NCBI GenBank assembly: GCA_038501625.1
Contig: JAZAYU010000019.1
Location: 2,006,501 to 2,070,500, forward strand
DNA from: Corbicula japonica
Lineage: Eukaryota; Mollusca; Bivalvia; Venerida; Cyrenidae
DNA: 64,000 bases
Direction: 5' to 3'
Below are positions 1 through 11,397 of the stretch, one piece after another. Position 1 is the stretch's first letter. The number at the start of each line of letters is the position of its first letter. The notes below the pieces were generated by a model that was given only the letters and a program-made list of their open reading frames with translations, had not been told where the DNA came from and made no database searches. Made by a program: the position numbers and the translations under genes.

Positions 1-503
1 AAAATTGTGCAAAAAGGTTAAAAGGTATAGTTTAATAGTGGTCTTGTTATTGGTGTGGTCTAAATTTTTGTGGTAGTTTTTATGAACGGTTTTACTGTAT
101 TTCAAAACAAATAAATTTAATGTTTGACCAAAATTTCATTCCAGTTAAACTAAATAATATTACAGCAAAAATACAAATTCTATGCAAATTAATTTTTTAT
201 CATAGCACTTACACAGATACCGTTTTATTTTTCAGCTTTTTGAATAACTATAATTACATTAATTTATTAATAAAATTATAAGAAACTAAGGGTGTTTTTA
301 AACCTGGTCAATTTCTGATCTTACGAAACTCATCTGTTCTTTTTTTGATTCTTCTGAAAATCCAATGGGTAGATTTAATCAAAATTTAGCCTAAAGCATC
401 ATGACATTAACCATTTCAAAAGTTGTTTATGGGGTAGTATGGGCTCATCTATTTCCCAGCCTTGTAAGCACAATCTTTAAAAAAAATTCTCAATGATACT
501 CAC
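1..503. other. IDUA intron sequence, no feature seen
   Basis: AT-rich sequence downstream (gene sense) of IDUA coding exon 6, whose donor reads gtgagt on the minus strand. The next expected coding block (after the FFNE motif) is not visible here, so the intron runs off the window edge. Confidence 0.7.
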
Positions 504-3500
504 TCATTAAAGAATGGTTTGTTGGTTAGTGATGGGTATTTCTTACTGATCTGCTGCATCAAGTCAATCTCATCTTGCAGGATCTTCTTAGAAGAACCGC
601 TGCCCTACTCAGAGAAATGAAACAATTTATAACATCGGCTGAGGGTTGCACACAAGAATGTTATAACCCCTTTTTTACTTCAATGTAGAACTTAAGACAT
701 TGTTGTGTGCAGATCTAAATCGACAAAACAAGTAAATGTAAAGAACTAAAACTGAATAATTATTTATCCTCCGCAGATACTGGTACATCTATAATCGCAT
801 TGGAAATAGAACCAGATCTGCAGGCACATCTGTGCCATATGATCTTGATCTATACTGTTCGCTTTTAGACTCATTAGGTTATTACTGACCACAGGGGTGA
901 AAGTTAGAAATTCTGAAAATCCTGAAATCCTAAAAATTTTTCAATTTATATATGGATATAGGGATTATTAAAAAATCAACCATAATTAGACACACAGAAT
1001 CCTGAATTCAGGAATAATCCTTTGACCCTGTGACCAAAATGCAAACAGTTCAGATCTAGGACAGACTGCATGGATGTGCTAGTTGACCTGGATCTAAACT
1101 GGAAGCATATGAGATAAAACCCATATATATGAAGACAAGTGTTAAAGAAAAATGTAGAGAAATGTAAGATAATTTTGTTACCTTTTTATGATAGGATAAG
1201 AAGTCAATCCTGACACCTCTCTCCCCAGTGAAATAGTTTGTCCCGTTCACCACATGTTGTAACAAGGCGTCAGAGTACTCGGTCCTGCTACACCCATCTC
1301 CTGGGCCGCCCAGTCTCAGTAGTGGTGAGGCGGCCTTCAGACCCTCAGAACAGGCATCATAGTAGTTCAGAAATCCTTAACAGATTACCAGTAGCTGTGA
1401 TGTTAAATTCTTTACCAGTTCGGATTACGGATGTTATCACTTAATTTAGCAGGGACAAATTCATGCGGGCATAAATTTGGACAATTGTATATTTCTATTA
1501 AGACATTTTATTAAAAGGTGTGATTCAAAACACATGTTTAGCCAAGCCGGAATTACCTGAAATTTAAACCCTGGCAAAATATAATGATACCACATTAGAC
1601 AAGTAATTTTCCTAAAAACTAGCAAATTTTTTTAATAAATCAATAATTTATTGCATTATTATGAGGGTATGAAAAACATTTAGGCTGACATTTCTAATCT
1701 TAGCCAAAATTTATCCATTGTTTCTTATAAACATATTGTAACTAATTTCAAAGATCTCCTGAAACTACTTTTGAATCTTAGCTTTTGTTGTAATAAAAAA
1801 AATAGATGCGACAAATAGGGTTATCCTTTAAAAAAAGGCCTAAAAAATAGAAAAATCTTCTGACCTTGAACTGTCATATTGAGAGTATCAAAATCATGAC
1901 AATCGGGTTCATTCCATGTCTCAAAGTTCCAGTCCATCACATAGCCAAGGCCATACTGATCTGTAAAACAAGGTGTTTGTACAAGCAAGGCCATACTGAT
2001 CTGTAAAACAAGGTGTTTGTACAAGCAAGGCCATACTGGTCTGTAAAACAATGTGTTTGTACAAGCAAGGCCATACTGGTCTGTAAAACAAGGTGTTTGT
2101 ACAAGCAAGGCCATACTGGTCTGTTAAACAAGGTGTTTGTACAAGTAGACAGTTTTATTTATTGTTTAACCATTATTTCAAATGTAGTGTAGTAGATTTC
2201 GTACCAGCGGCCTAGGTAGCTCAACTGGTAGAGCGACGGCATGGTAAGCCGGAGGTCAGAGGTTCGAATCATGGTAGAGGCTACTCTTTCCAACCCAAAT
2301 CTGCCTCATTGGCACTGCAAGCAGGGCAATTACCCTTGGAGCTCTTTCGGGCGAAGCATGTTTGGCTTGGGTATTCAACTCGAACTTGGGAAGAAACGTG
2401 CACATTTCCAAGTAAGTTGGAAATGTCCTGTATAAGTGGGGAGGAAATGTAGCAGATTTCGTACCAGTGGCCTCGGTAGCTCAATTGGTAGAGCGACAGC
2501 ACGGTAAGCCGGAGGTCTGAGGTTCGAATCCTGGACGAGGCTACTCTTTCCAATCCAAATCTGCCACAGTAGAATGATTTAGCACAATTTGTTATATTAA
2601 CTTGGGGGATATATTTGACCCTATGAATTTCAGTCTAGCCAGGTAAACAAAACACCAGGATACTTCTCTGTGTTATACCTTACAACATTAGGGAAGGATT
2701 AAGGTAAGAGGGGCCTAAATAGACAATCCTGTCTGAAATGTTTGGCGACATCGAGTTCGGAAATGTCTTCGGCAGTAGCCAAAATTTTCTCCGGCACTAA
2801 TCCGAATTGATTGTAGCAAACATTTTTAATCGTTTTTTACATTACTCTAAAATATTGTTATCGATTTCTTCAAAGAAGAAACATTTTTACAAAAAGTAAC
2901 TTATAATATTTTAAATAAAAAAATATTTGCCAAAAGTTTGTTATCCCAAAGCGTGACGTCATTTTCCCAGTAATGGAGGACAGAACTAGCAATGGTAGAT
3001 TTGTGAAAAGAAAAACATCAAAACCAGCCATTAAACGTAAACAAGTGATCATAATTACTCTTCTTTATGAATTTCCAACAATTTAGTTATAAACACCGAC
3101 ACTCTTCCAAAAACTGCAAGCCGTACATCGTGGAAAGATGGACGAAGAATAAGTGACCTTGGATTTCTAATGAATCAGTTAGAGTAAAACTGCATTAAAA
3201 TATTTAAAACTACATATTTACATTTTTTAAGTTATATAGTCAACAGATACACATTCAGAAGTCAGTTTAAATCGGATCTATAAAAGATTTGTAAAACAAA
3301 AAGGTATTGTGCAAAACTGTGATGGAAAATATTTACACCTGTTTTTGTTGTTAATGTTTTTTTCAGAAAAAAACCATGGAATAAGAATATTTAAAAGCTT
3401 ATATTTAAAAAACTACATGGTGAAAGTCTGTAATAATTTGCAACATGATTGGTATATGTATGTAGCAAATTTTGATATGCATTTTATAAACGTACTGGTA

Positions 3501-5987
3501 TTATTAAAATTTTTTAGAGACTCTGAAAGTTTGTGTATGTTTTTGTGTCAAGGCAATTATCCGAGGGGGTATAGATGTATTTTCAAAGTAAAATCATCTA
3601 AATGTTAGTAATTAAGTAATATAAATGGTTTCTTTTTAATGTTTATGCTTATGCCTAACAAGTAACACCATTGGTGCTAAAATATAGTTTTGAATCCCAA
3701 AATAAGATTTTTTAGCAATAACCACTTGTAAAAAATGGACCTGGGACGAGGCGAGGGGGTCGCCCTATTCATATGCGATTTTTTTCCAAAATGGGATGGT
3801 GGAATTGTTTCATGTTTCATTTTTACATTTGATATATGATGTTAATCACCAAGGACATGCTTATTTAAGGATTAATAATAACATGTTTTAGGCCCCTCTT
3901 ACATTAAGTGGAATTTCTCAAACCATTTTTGAACAGCAATTTTTAATTTTCATGGGATTTTGGCCAGAAAACTGGATATTATCACATAACTACCCCTAAA
4001 ACGATCCCACTTTCTGGTAATCTTGCATCCAACCCTGAACACTTGTATGCTATCCTTTTACGCCAAGTATACACATATTTACACATGTGCAACCAGTGTA
4101 GATCCAGATCAGCCGGCACATCCGTGCTGTCTGATCAGGATCAGCACCAAAGCGTTTTTGTCAGAAATAACCTAACAAATAAAAAGGCGAACAGTGCAGA
4201 ACCTGATCAGACGGCATGGATGTGGATCTACACTGTTCGCCCATGCAATAAAGGTGTGTCTATGGAGGAAAGGGCTACATTACCTATATATCTGCTTGCA
4301 GTCTGAGTGACTAGATCCTTCCAATTTACCACATTTATCTTGTCCTCAAAGTTTGTGAAGATGTTGGATGGGTTGCCCATCAGTTCAAATCCTGGTTTGA
4401 GACCATTCTCAAACAGTGTATCTATCAGACTGTCTAGCAGTGTGAAGTTGTAGGTTGGAGACTTGAAGGGTTCATTGCTAGACATAACAAAGATGTCGTT
4501 TTTCATAAAATCAACCATTTACTCCATAGATACAGCTTTTATCATGTGGGCATACAGTTAGATCAGGATCAACTGGAATATCTGTGCCATTTTCTCTGAT
4601 TCTACACTTCATGGTCAAAAATAACCAAAACATTGAAAAGCAAACAGTATAGCTTTTGAATGGCGAAAATGTGTCAGCTCAATCGGATCTACACTGTTCT
4701 CCCATACGATAAAGGCATATCTATAAAGTGAAGGGTTATTTGCTATAATTTTTTTTTAAAAATCAATGAAAGTTTGCTCTCTGATTCTGGAAAAAAAAGA
4801 AGAAAAATTTGATACAAATTATCTACTAATACGACTACACTCTACAATTATCTGAAGCTCAAACACCTGTGCTAAAGTGCCTTGTCAAAGGTTACACTAT
4901 TTTCTTTTTATTTCTAGGGCTGTTATTCAGTCTAAGATCACCAAATACGGTTGATATTCAAAATTTGTTAAGTTCTTGATATACTGTTAACCTTTGCCAT
5001 TTAAGTCTTATACAAGTATTGTGTAGATGGTTTATTGTTGATAGTGTACTACATCTGGTTTATTCCTGTGAGTTTTTATAATTAAGATGATATGCACTTA
5101 CCTTGTTACTGTGACCAAATCAAACAACCAGTGTATGCGGACTTGCTCTATCCCCCGGTGTGGTATGGTGCCAATCAAGGCCAGGTTCTGCATCATATCA
5201 GAACTCAGATCAAACTTGTAGTCTTCATGAGGAAGGGGTGGACTATAGAAATTCAAAATACAATATCATTTGTTGAAAAATTCACAACGAAAATAATCTT
5301 CCAAAATGAAAGTCAGTTAGAACACTTTTTAAAATTGTCACTCTTTGGTTACCATTTTTCAAACACTTGTTATTTTTCAAGAAAATACAAAACAAATTTA
5401 ATAGTGTTCATTGGTTGAAAGTCATCTATTTTACATTTTTGGTAAAGTCAGTTCTATTAAATTTGTATTGTTAAAATAAAATTTTCAATTTCATGAATAA
5501 CAAACGGTCTAGAAAAGGGTTTCAAAAATGTTCTATCATCATTTTATCATAGTAGACTTCTGTTCAATATTAAGTTATTGGTATGTTAGGATGTTACGAT
5601 TATTGCTTTACTCCATTTAGATCTATATGGGTTTTATCACATGTAACTAGTGTAGATCCAGACCTGCTAGCACATCCATGCCATCTGATCAGGATTTACA
5701 CTAGTGACTACCGTGGTCAGAAATATCCTTATAAATATAAAAGCAAACAGAGCATTTCCTGATCAGATAGCATGGATGTGCCAGCTGATCTGGATCTACA
5801 CTGTTCACCCATGCAATAAAGGCATGTATAAGGAGAAAAGGGTTAAACAAACACTTGTTTACCAGAATCCTGTAGATTTCCAGAAGTGTTTCAGATCTCC
5901 CATGGAGACGGTTGAGTTGACAACAATCTTCACACTATCTACCAATTGGCTTATCAGTAACAAACCAATAACATGCCAGGACTTCAT
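504..5987 (-). CDS. IDUA: Alpha-L-iduronidase, 5' six coding exons (3' end outside window)
   Basis: Lysosomal GH39 hydrolase that removes alpha-L-iduronic acid from dermatan and heparan sulphate. Coding exons in transcript order: 5863-5987, 5102-5242, 4284-4477, 1865-1960, 1182-1375, 504-604. All junctions are GT-AG and phases agree; the six exons give about 283 aa, against about 650 aa for human IDUA. Exon 1 starts [16 protein letters not shown], a signal peptide, then reads HFWKSTGF, joining to CPPLPH as in vertebrate IDUA. Exon 2 has [18 protein letters not shown]; exon 3 [11 protein letters not shown] and PGFELMG; exon 4 [10 protein letters not shown], whose Glu171 matches the acid/base Glu182 of human IDUA; exon 5 [19 protein letters not shown]; exon 6 [12 protein letters not shown]. 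The nucleophile Glu and the C-terminal domains should lie left of position 1. The start is the only ATG in frame with the signal peptide. Identification is by recalled family sequence. Confidence 0.95.
805..1105. repeat. GATC-hairpin element, split copy
   Basis: Degenerate copy of the abundant palindromic element described under 43705-43930. The first hairpin lies at about 805-895 and the second at about 1033-1105. They are separated by about 135 bases of unrelated AT-rich sequence. The copy sits in the IDUA intron after exon 5. Confidence 0.7.
1947..2145 (-). repeat. 40-bp tandem repeat containing the IDUA exon 4 splice acceptor (5 copies)
   Basis: Five copies of a 40-bp unit start at 1947, 1987, 2027, 2067 and 2107. 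Read on the minus strand, every unit contains a polypyrimidine tract, an AG acceptor (ttttacag in four units, tttaacag in the fifth) and the first 14 or so bases of IDUA exon 4 (atcagtatggcctt). The exon-proximal copy gives the real exon. The others are intronic duplicates with the same or nearly the same acceptor. Confidence 0.9.
2195..2570 (+). repeat. Dimeric tRNA-derived SINE
   Basis: Two tRNA-like heads, about 2205-2300 and 2455-2545. Each has an A box (ggtagctcaattggtagagc) and a B box (ggttcgaatc), and a pairing acceptor-like stem gcctcg/cgaggc in the second copy. Both are followed by 'gctactctttccaa(c/t)ccaaatctgcc'. Two near-identical units in tandem inside the IDUA intron point to a SINE rather than functional tRNAs. 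The anticodon arm is poorly paired. Confidence 0.8.
2704..3902. mobile_element. 1.2-kb TIR DNA transposon with 6-bp target duplication
   Basis: The terminal inverted repeat gtaagaggggcctaaa at 2704 matches its complement ending at 3902. The flanks carry the direct duplication ATTAAG (2698-2703 and 3903-3908). Length 1199 bp, inside the IDUA intron between coding exons 3 and 4. It contains a TGACGTCA site (2954-2961) just upstream of a small basic ORF (2973-3086). Superfamily not assigned. Confidence 0.85.
2973..3086 (+). CDS. Small basic ORF inside the TIR transposon (possible first exon or relic)
   Basis: 37 codons starting [20 protein letters not shown]. An N-terminus of the form 'short acidic start, GRF, then a Lys/Arg run' is common in transposon-encoded and transposon-derived nuclear proteins. 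No further domain is visible. The reading frame ends at a stop at 3084-3086, but a donor-like site could lie before it. It may be the first exon of a decayed transposase or accessory gene. Confidence 0.3.
   Translation: MEDRTSNGRFVKRKTSKPAIKRKQVIIITLLYEFPTI
4060..4275. repeat. GATC-hairpin element copy
   Basis: Nearly intact first hairpin (gatccagatcagccggcaca and its complement) and a shortened second hairpin. It ends about 10 bases from the donor of IDUA exon 3 at 4284. Confidence 0.85.
4520..4740. repeat. GATC-hairpin element, diverged copy
   Basis: Degenerate paired hairpins with the usual flanks (ccatagatacagctttta at the left, cataaaggcatatctat at the right). It lies just upstream, in gene sense, of IDUA exon 3. 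Confidence 0.7.
5610..5845. repeat. GATC-hairpin element copy
   Basis: Two-hairpin copy with the 'ggtcagaaatatccttataaa' spacer between the hairpins. Located in IDUA intron 1, just downstream of the exon 1 donor. Confidence 0.8.
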
Positions 5988-6600
5988 TTTTCTTTAGGAT
6001 CTGAAATAGGTTGCATTTTTAACATGTAACTTAATAATTAAACAATAAACATACAATGACATCATTAGCCTTCAGGAATTTTAATTTTGGCATGAATGAC
6101 AACTTAGGCATAGGCTTACACTTTAAGAAAGTAATTTCTTACTGAAGAAAGTCTTCATATCGGACCATCTAATTCTGACTTACAGTTACACGTCATTTTA
6201 AGAGGCAAGAAAACATTAGCAAAAAAATCTTAACTCATATGAGTCATAATGAAAATTACTGGTTAGGTAAGCGAGAAAATTCGTTAGCTTCACCAATATC
6301 ATACTTAAATAAGAAACAACTATATATAATGCGGACTTTTCCGAATTCATCACTCCCACAGGTCGTTACACCTGACAAGTTAAAACTTACCCCTTGTTCC
6401 GATTTAAGTCATATGCAAAGTAATGGGTGAAGGGGAGGTAACTTATTAAACTCGGAACTGGTTTGCAATAAAAGCCGTTTCAGGTCCGCGTTTTCTCTGA
6501 ACCGGGTATCTCTCGCATCGTCATTTTCAAATTTATGCCACAAGCGTTTTTGGTCACCGAACAAAAAACTGGCCCGGATCCATAAAGTCGATGCCGGGGG
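5988..6600. other. Upstream region of IDUA
   Basis: Holds the presumed 5'UTR and promoter of IDUA (transcribed leftward). I see no clear TATA box. CpG content rises around 6480-6600 compared with the surroundings, which would suit a CpG-type promoter, but that is inference. Confidence 0.35.
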
Positions 6601-6611
6601 CTGTCAGTCAG

Positions 6612-6780
6612 TCAGGAATGAAGAAGAAGAAAAAGAATAGGAGATAAAGATTATCGTCGTCGTCATCATCAACACCACCAAAACCACCACTACCACCACC
6701 AAAACAACTACCACCATCATCATTATCATCAATATCAACAACAACACCACAACCACCACCATCATCATCACGAATCTTCT
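6612..6780. repeat. Trinucleotide microsatellite (CAC/CAT/CAA type)
   Basis: Irregular run of caccac, catcat and caacaa triplets after a gaagaagaaaaag run. The open frames on the minus strand (Asp/Gly/Val/Met runs) are a by-product of the repeat. Confidence 0.9.
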
Positions 6781-6989
6781 TAACAAGTTTAAGACGGGTC
6801 TTCTTGTAAACAAAACATCTATAAATCCTACGAAGTGTGACTGTGACACTTGATTTAATCTCCTTTTTTGGTAATTTAAATGTCAGAACATCCAACAACC
6901 TGATCATGTAACACTGAAAGGCATTATGATCTATATATTTGGTTTTAAAATACAAAAATTATTATAGACTTTGGGACCAGCTGGGGGAG

Positions 6990-7038
6990 CGCCCCTACCC
7001 TCCCTCCCCCCCCCCCCCCCCCCCACACACACACACAA
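6990..7038. repeat. Poly-C and CA microsatellite
   Basis: A run of about 20 or more C followed by (ca)n. Such runs are often miscounted in assemblies. Confidence 0.95.
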
Positions 7039-7039
7039 A

Positions 7040-8310
7040 TGAAAGGATTTGACTGACACGTCGTCACCAGATCTAGACGCCTCGAGAGTCTTTAAAAACA
7101 AAACAATGGAGATTTCAAGTTGATATTGTTTTGTTGATATTACTTTTTTATTATTCTATCATTATCATTCTGGCAAATATATATCCATGCAAGAAGTGGC
7201 ATATTATGGCAAAGTTTAAAATTTTATGATTCAAGAAGGTTACTTATAATTAGTAAGACATAAAAATAATCGACAGATTTGTTGTGTGTTTTTTTTTCTT
7301 CTTTAGTTTAGATGATTCGGTATTAAGGCGTCCGTTTTCAATCAGCGTTATTCTACGACAAATAAAATCTTAAACTGTCATCAGGCGTGGATTCGGAAGT
7401 CACTTTTTTCGGGTCGGGGTACACATTTTGTCGAACCCTTTCACAAAAATGTTAGGTGTTAAGAGAAAGGGGGTGTGGTGTTAAGCTTGCCTTAAACAGT
7501 AAACTATAGATGGAATCCTTTTTTGGTCAGTCAATACCAATTTAGTACACAGCGAAAAAACTCTTAGTACATATACGTCAAACAGACGTATGCTGGTACT
7601 TCTAACTACGATAAATCAACCCCTGTATTGCACCGATCGAGCCGTAAACGCAAAGGTCGTGTGCCTCTGATGACTGGCGAGCCCGAGCCGCTGTTGGTAC
7701 AAATGCTATATAATGAAGATTCTGGCCACCTGAACTAATATCCGGAATTTCTGGCCTCAGGCCTCGCTGGACTCCAAGGACCCATGAAACGGCCAATACG
7801 GTGCACATCGAAAAACTACATATAAGTCAAGAGATGGCAATAAGAGTAAATAATATTTCGCAATGCTCGTATATCGCTCAAATTTCATAACAAAGAAAAA
7901 ACATGTATGACTTAAGTTTTTTGCTTGTTTTACGGTTTACAATCAGTATTGTCAATATATGGATGTGTATGAGTTAATTCACCAAGACAATTATATAATC
8001 CCTCCTTTGAAACACGATTTTACGATCAAGAAAAGTCGAAATGTTCATGATTTTGCCTTAGTCATACGGCATTCACCTTTTTACTTGAAGAATGAAGATT
8101 TGGATTAAAGTTTCCCTAACATCTTCAAAAACACCCTTAAACTCATGCCCCGTCGACCAACCAAAAAGGTAGGGAAAAACATTAATTGTAATAAGATATT
8201 CAACTAAGCTCATTTCATTTTACTAGCTATTACCAAGAACTGCTTTTGTCAACAGTGAAAGTGAAGAAGTATATGCTTTTCGTGAAATGTTTGTCACGGT
8301 ACGAATCTAG
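7040..8310. other. Intergenic, no feature recognised
   Basis: AT-rich. A locally GC-richer patch at 7610-7810 has a 68-codon open frame on the minus strand with no recognisable domain, start context or splice signals I trust, so I do not call it. Confidence 0.5.
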
Positions 8311-8331
8311 TCACTATCTGGGGAGAAGATG

Positions 8332-8415
8332 TGTGAGCGGTCCGGATATCTCGGTCGGGAGAGCACTCGCCCTGTAAACGAGGGGTTCCGGGTTCGAGTC
8401 CCGGTCTGGCTGCAC
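8332..8415 (+). repeat. tRNA-like SINE head
   Basis: Box A-like tatctcggtcgggagagca and box B ggttcgagtcc with an anticodon-loop-like ctgtaaa. The acceptor stem and anticodon stem pair badly, so this is a tRNA-derived SINE head or pseudogene. A short direct duplication of 'cacattctttctcaccct' follows (about 8412 and 8501). Confidence 0.65.
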
Positions 8416-8539
8416 ATTCTTTCTCACCCTATGACATTTGGTGCCCAATAGGAGACCGTGATAGCTAGCAGCCTGTAATAGCAAATTAAATACACGTAAC
8501 ACATTCTTTCTCACCCTGTGACATGTAACAAGAGCCAAA

Positions 8540-9577
8540 CTTTAATATTTAAAATTAAGTGAAAATAAACTGAGTTGAATATTTTAAATATCCCCTAGGA
8601 TAATTATCGACTACCGTCCAGCTAATATGTGTAGAACAGGGTCTCTATTAATCAGTAGACCCAGGTGTAGATGGATTGTTCACCAAATATAAGGAACATT
8701 TTTATTATCTGAGTAACATTTATTTTTAAATCAATAAATGGTTAAACTAATTCATAAGCGGGGCCAAGGTTTAACAAAAGAAATACCAAATCATCTGCGA
8801 ACCAGTCTAGTATGATTAACGAATAGACTCGGCAAAGAAAGAGTTTTAGCCCTTCTTTGATAAACCGGAAATGCCGCGAATTTTGAAAACAGGACAGTTG
8901 TAGTGAAAGAAAACGCTAATTTCTCTACTCTTTAGCACAGTTGCTGTGAAAGGTTTAAACATAATTGTTTTTATATGATATTCAATTATCAGAACTGCCG
9001 GCGTCCCGTTTACGCAAGATTTTTTTAATGACAAAATTTTAAAACTGGTTTTTATCATTTAACAAATGTTACCTTTCTCAGGCTGACAGACATACATTTT
9101 ATACCCTTCATTCGTACACATAACTCGTTCTTCCGGCAGTCTTCTTTTATCCTGTTTCATGAAACAAAACATTTGTGCAATTTTTTGTGTGTGTCACTGT
9201 CAGTTTTGGGTCGGAAAGTGAAGCTTTGCCTTTGGCCAGGAGTCCAGGCCCAGGAGTCGAATCATGGGCCAGACATGGCTGACCTTGACAAAGATTCACC
9301 AAATAAGCTACGTAGGCCACCTGTGAAATTGATCCATTTCCTACAAGACGTTTCCACTTTATGTCATTCCTTTAGGTGGCTGCATAATACAGGTTTCACT
9401 ATTATTTACTCTTGATGCCTTGTATACACAGAATAAAACACAGACGATATAGAAAATAGAAGGCTGCAAACAATATAGGCAAAGAAGGGCGTTGAAAAAC
9501 GCAGACAACATAGATAATGAAGGAAACTAGAAAATGCAGACAACATAAAATAAATACAAAATGTTTTTGTTGTTTAA
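8540..9577. other. Intergenic, one unassigned small ORF
   Basis: Mostly AT-rich. An 80-codon plus-strand ORF at 9173-9415 contains a mixed-composition stretch (DMADLDKDSPNKLRRP) but no recognised domain. It could be a chance ORF or an exon fragment of an unplaced gene. Confidence 0.4.
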
Positions 9578-9587
9578 ATTAATGATA

Positions 9588-11387
9588 ATTGAAGCTGTAA
9601 AAAATAGAAGTGTCTCGGAAGTGTCTCCGGGTCCGGACCTCTAGACCAAAAGTCTAGAGGTCCAGACCCGGACCCAGAGACAACCCATATAGAGTTGTCT
9701 CGGGGTCCGGGAAAATTTTTATTATAGATATTATGCAGTTTATGTGATATTTTCTCGAAAATGTTATTATTTATCATCTTATTGAATCATAAAAATGTAA
9801 TTTAGTCATAAAAATTTTTAATTTAAGAATTATATTTCAGTTTTTAAGACCAAATAATTTGACCTGTATAGCGCGTGGGAAGTATAACCAACGACACGTT
9901 CCAACTGCGGTCTACTGTACTTTAATTAATGAGTGAAGCTATGATTGCATGTTGCGTACATGATCTATCGTTGCTTTGTTGTATTGTTCATTATAATGAT
10001 AAACAATAATTTATAATTGAATTAATAAATGAAAATTTGTTTGTGTTTTTATTATGATCCGACGCTTATTGTTATTGGATTAATATAATAAACAGACCTG
10101 TGAAAATCTACAGTTAGCTGGGTAATAATTATTTTTTCCGAAATGATCATCAAAGATGTCCAGGTGTCTTGATTGGCCTTAATTTGCCTGCTCAAAATAT
10201 ACCTCACAAATGATTATTTACACCTTAATGTGAAGACAATATTGAGGGCCGAAAGCTTGAAGAGCAGGCTTTAAATTTAGTTACTATAAGAGTTTAGCGG
10301 CAGTTTCTCGTGTCAGTGTCAGTGGGAAACATGGCACACAAGTATCATATCGGTGAAAAATTCAGAGATTTTGTTTCGTTAAAAAGTAAAAATAACTTGT
10401 TTTAAATAAAAAACAGGAAAACGTGCAATTTTTCAAAGATTCACAAACTTTCACTGCTTAAAAGCCGTGCTCCAAATAAAAACTTAAACGAAAGGATTAA
10501 ACACTATGAAATCTCTTATAATTGTATTCATGGTGGCAAGAAGTTTAAAGCCAGGGTAGATGGCAAGAAGATGACCAGGTAAGAGTCCATCATTTTTTTT
10601 TTGATAACACACGCCAACAAAAGTCGTGTGTAGTATTTAGCAGTTCCATACATAAATCTATAAATTTAAATGGACACGGTCTTTTATATAGTAAAATAAG
10701 TTATTCAGAATATTTTCATCTGAATTAAATCCGCTAGAAATCAGCATGTTCCGTGATTAATACACAGCTTACATCTTCCCAGCCATCGTCATGAATCCAC
10801 AAACTATTATGTGTTTATTTGTTATTTGCTTACACGTTTGATTATTCAATTTAAGGTTCAAAATATTTATGTGTCGCTCTGTAAACATTTTCACGAGTAG
10901 CTTCCTTTTACAGAACACGCTTGCGGTGTAATATTCAATTTTATTAACAATTATTTATTTGAAGCTAATTATGTATATTTAATATAACAATACAATAACA
11001 AAAGAGGAAGAGTAAAAGTTAAAATGTATAATAAAGATGAAAGGCAACAAACATTCATTTATTAAAGTTCTGTATGTCACATTTGGAGAGTGCCGTTGGT
11101 TACACTTTCGACGAGCAAAAAGCGACAAATTACTGATCTTTCAAAACTGAAATAAAATTATTCTATGTTACATTTTAATGACTAAATTACATTTTTATGA
11201 TTCATTAAGATGATAAGTAATAACTTTTTTGAGAAAATATCACAAAAACTGCATAATATCAATAACCAAAATTTTCCCGGACCCGGAGACAACTCTATAT
11301 GGGTTGTCTCCGGGTACAGGTCCGGACCTCTAGACTTTTGGTCTAGAGGTCCGGACCCGGAGACACTTCCAAAATAGAAAAGCATTT
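9588..11387. mobile_element. Mutator-like (MULE) element, non-autonomous, 1800 bp
   Basis: Long terminal inverted repeats (about 9588-9820 and 11155-11387). Each carries an internal palindrome around cctctagacc/ggtctagagg flanked by gtccgga. The flanking direct repeat attaatgata (9578-9587 and 11388-11397) is a 10-bp TSD. Long TIRs plus a 9-11 bp TSD are typical of MULEs. The interior holds a decayed ZSWIM/FAR1-like N-terminal fragment (10331-10578), matching the SWIM-zinc-finger gene content of this superfamily. Confidence 0.8.
10331..10578 (+). pseudogene. ZSWIM3/FAR1-like N-terminal fragment within the MULE
   Basis: Reads MAHKYHIGEKFRDFVSL in one frame, a middle part resembling QFFKDSQTFTA in another, then KSRAPNKNLNERIKHYEISY and CIHGGKKFKAR in a third. 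At least one 1-bp frameshift (near 10460) and in-frame stops break it. The 'GxxF...SRxP...Y..CIHGG..FK.R' pattern matches, from memory, the N-terminal domain of invertebrate ZSWIM3-like/FAR1-type proteins. It ends at a plausible splice donor (accag then gtaaga at 10579). No catalytic core is visible in the element. Confidence 0.6.
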
Positions 11388-11397
11388 ATTAATGATA

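Noticed and set aside
1947..2145. CRISPR-like array
   Set aside because: Units are directly tandem with no variable spacers, and the DNA is eukaryotic.
2205..2545. Functional tRNA genes
   Set aside because: A and B boxes are present, but the anticodon arms pair badly and the two copies share SINE-type flanks.
6604..6955. Asp/Gly/Val-rich minus-strand ORFs
   Set aside because: Translations of the trinucleotide microsatellite.
7602..7808. 68-codon minus-strand ORF in a GC-richer patch
   Set aside because: No domain, no supporting splice sites, no partner exons seen.
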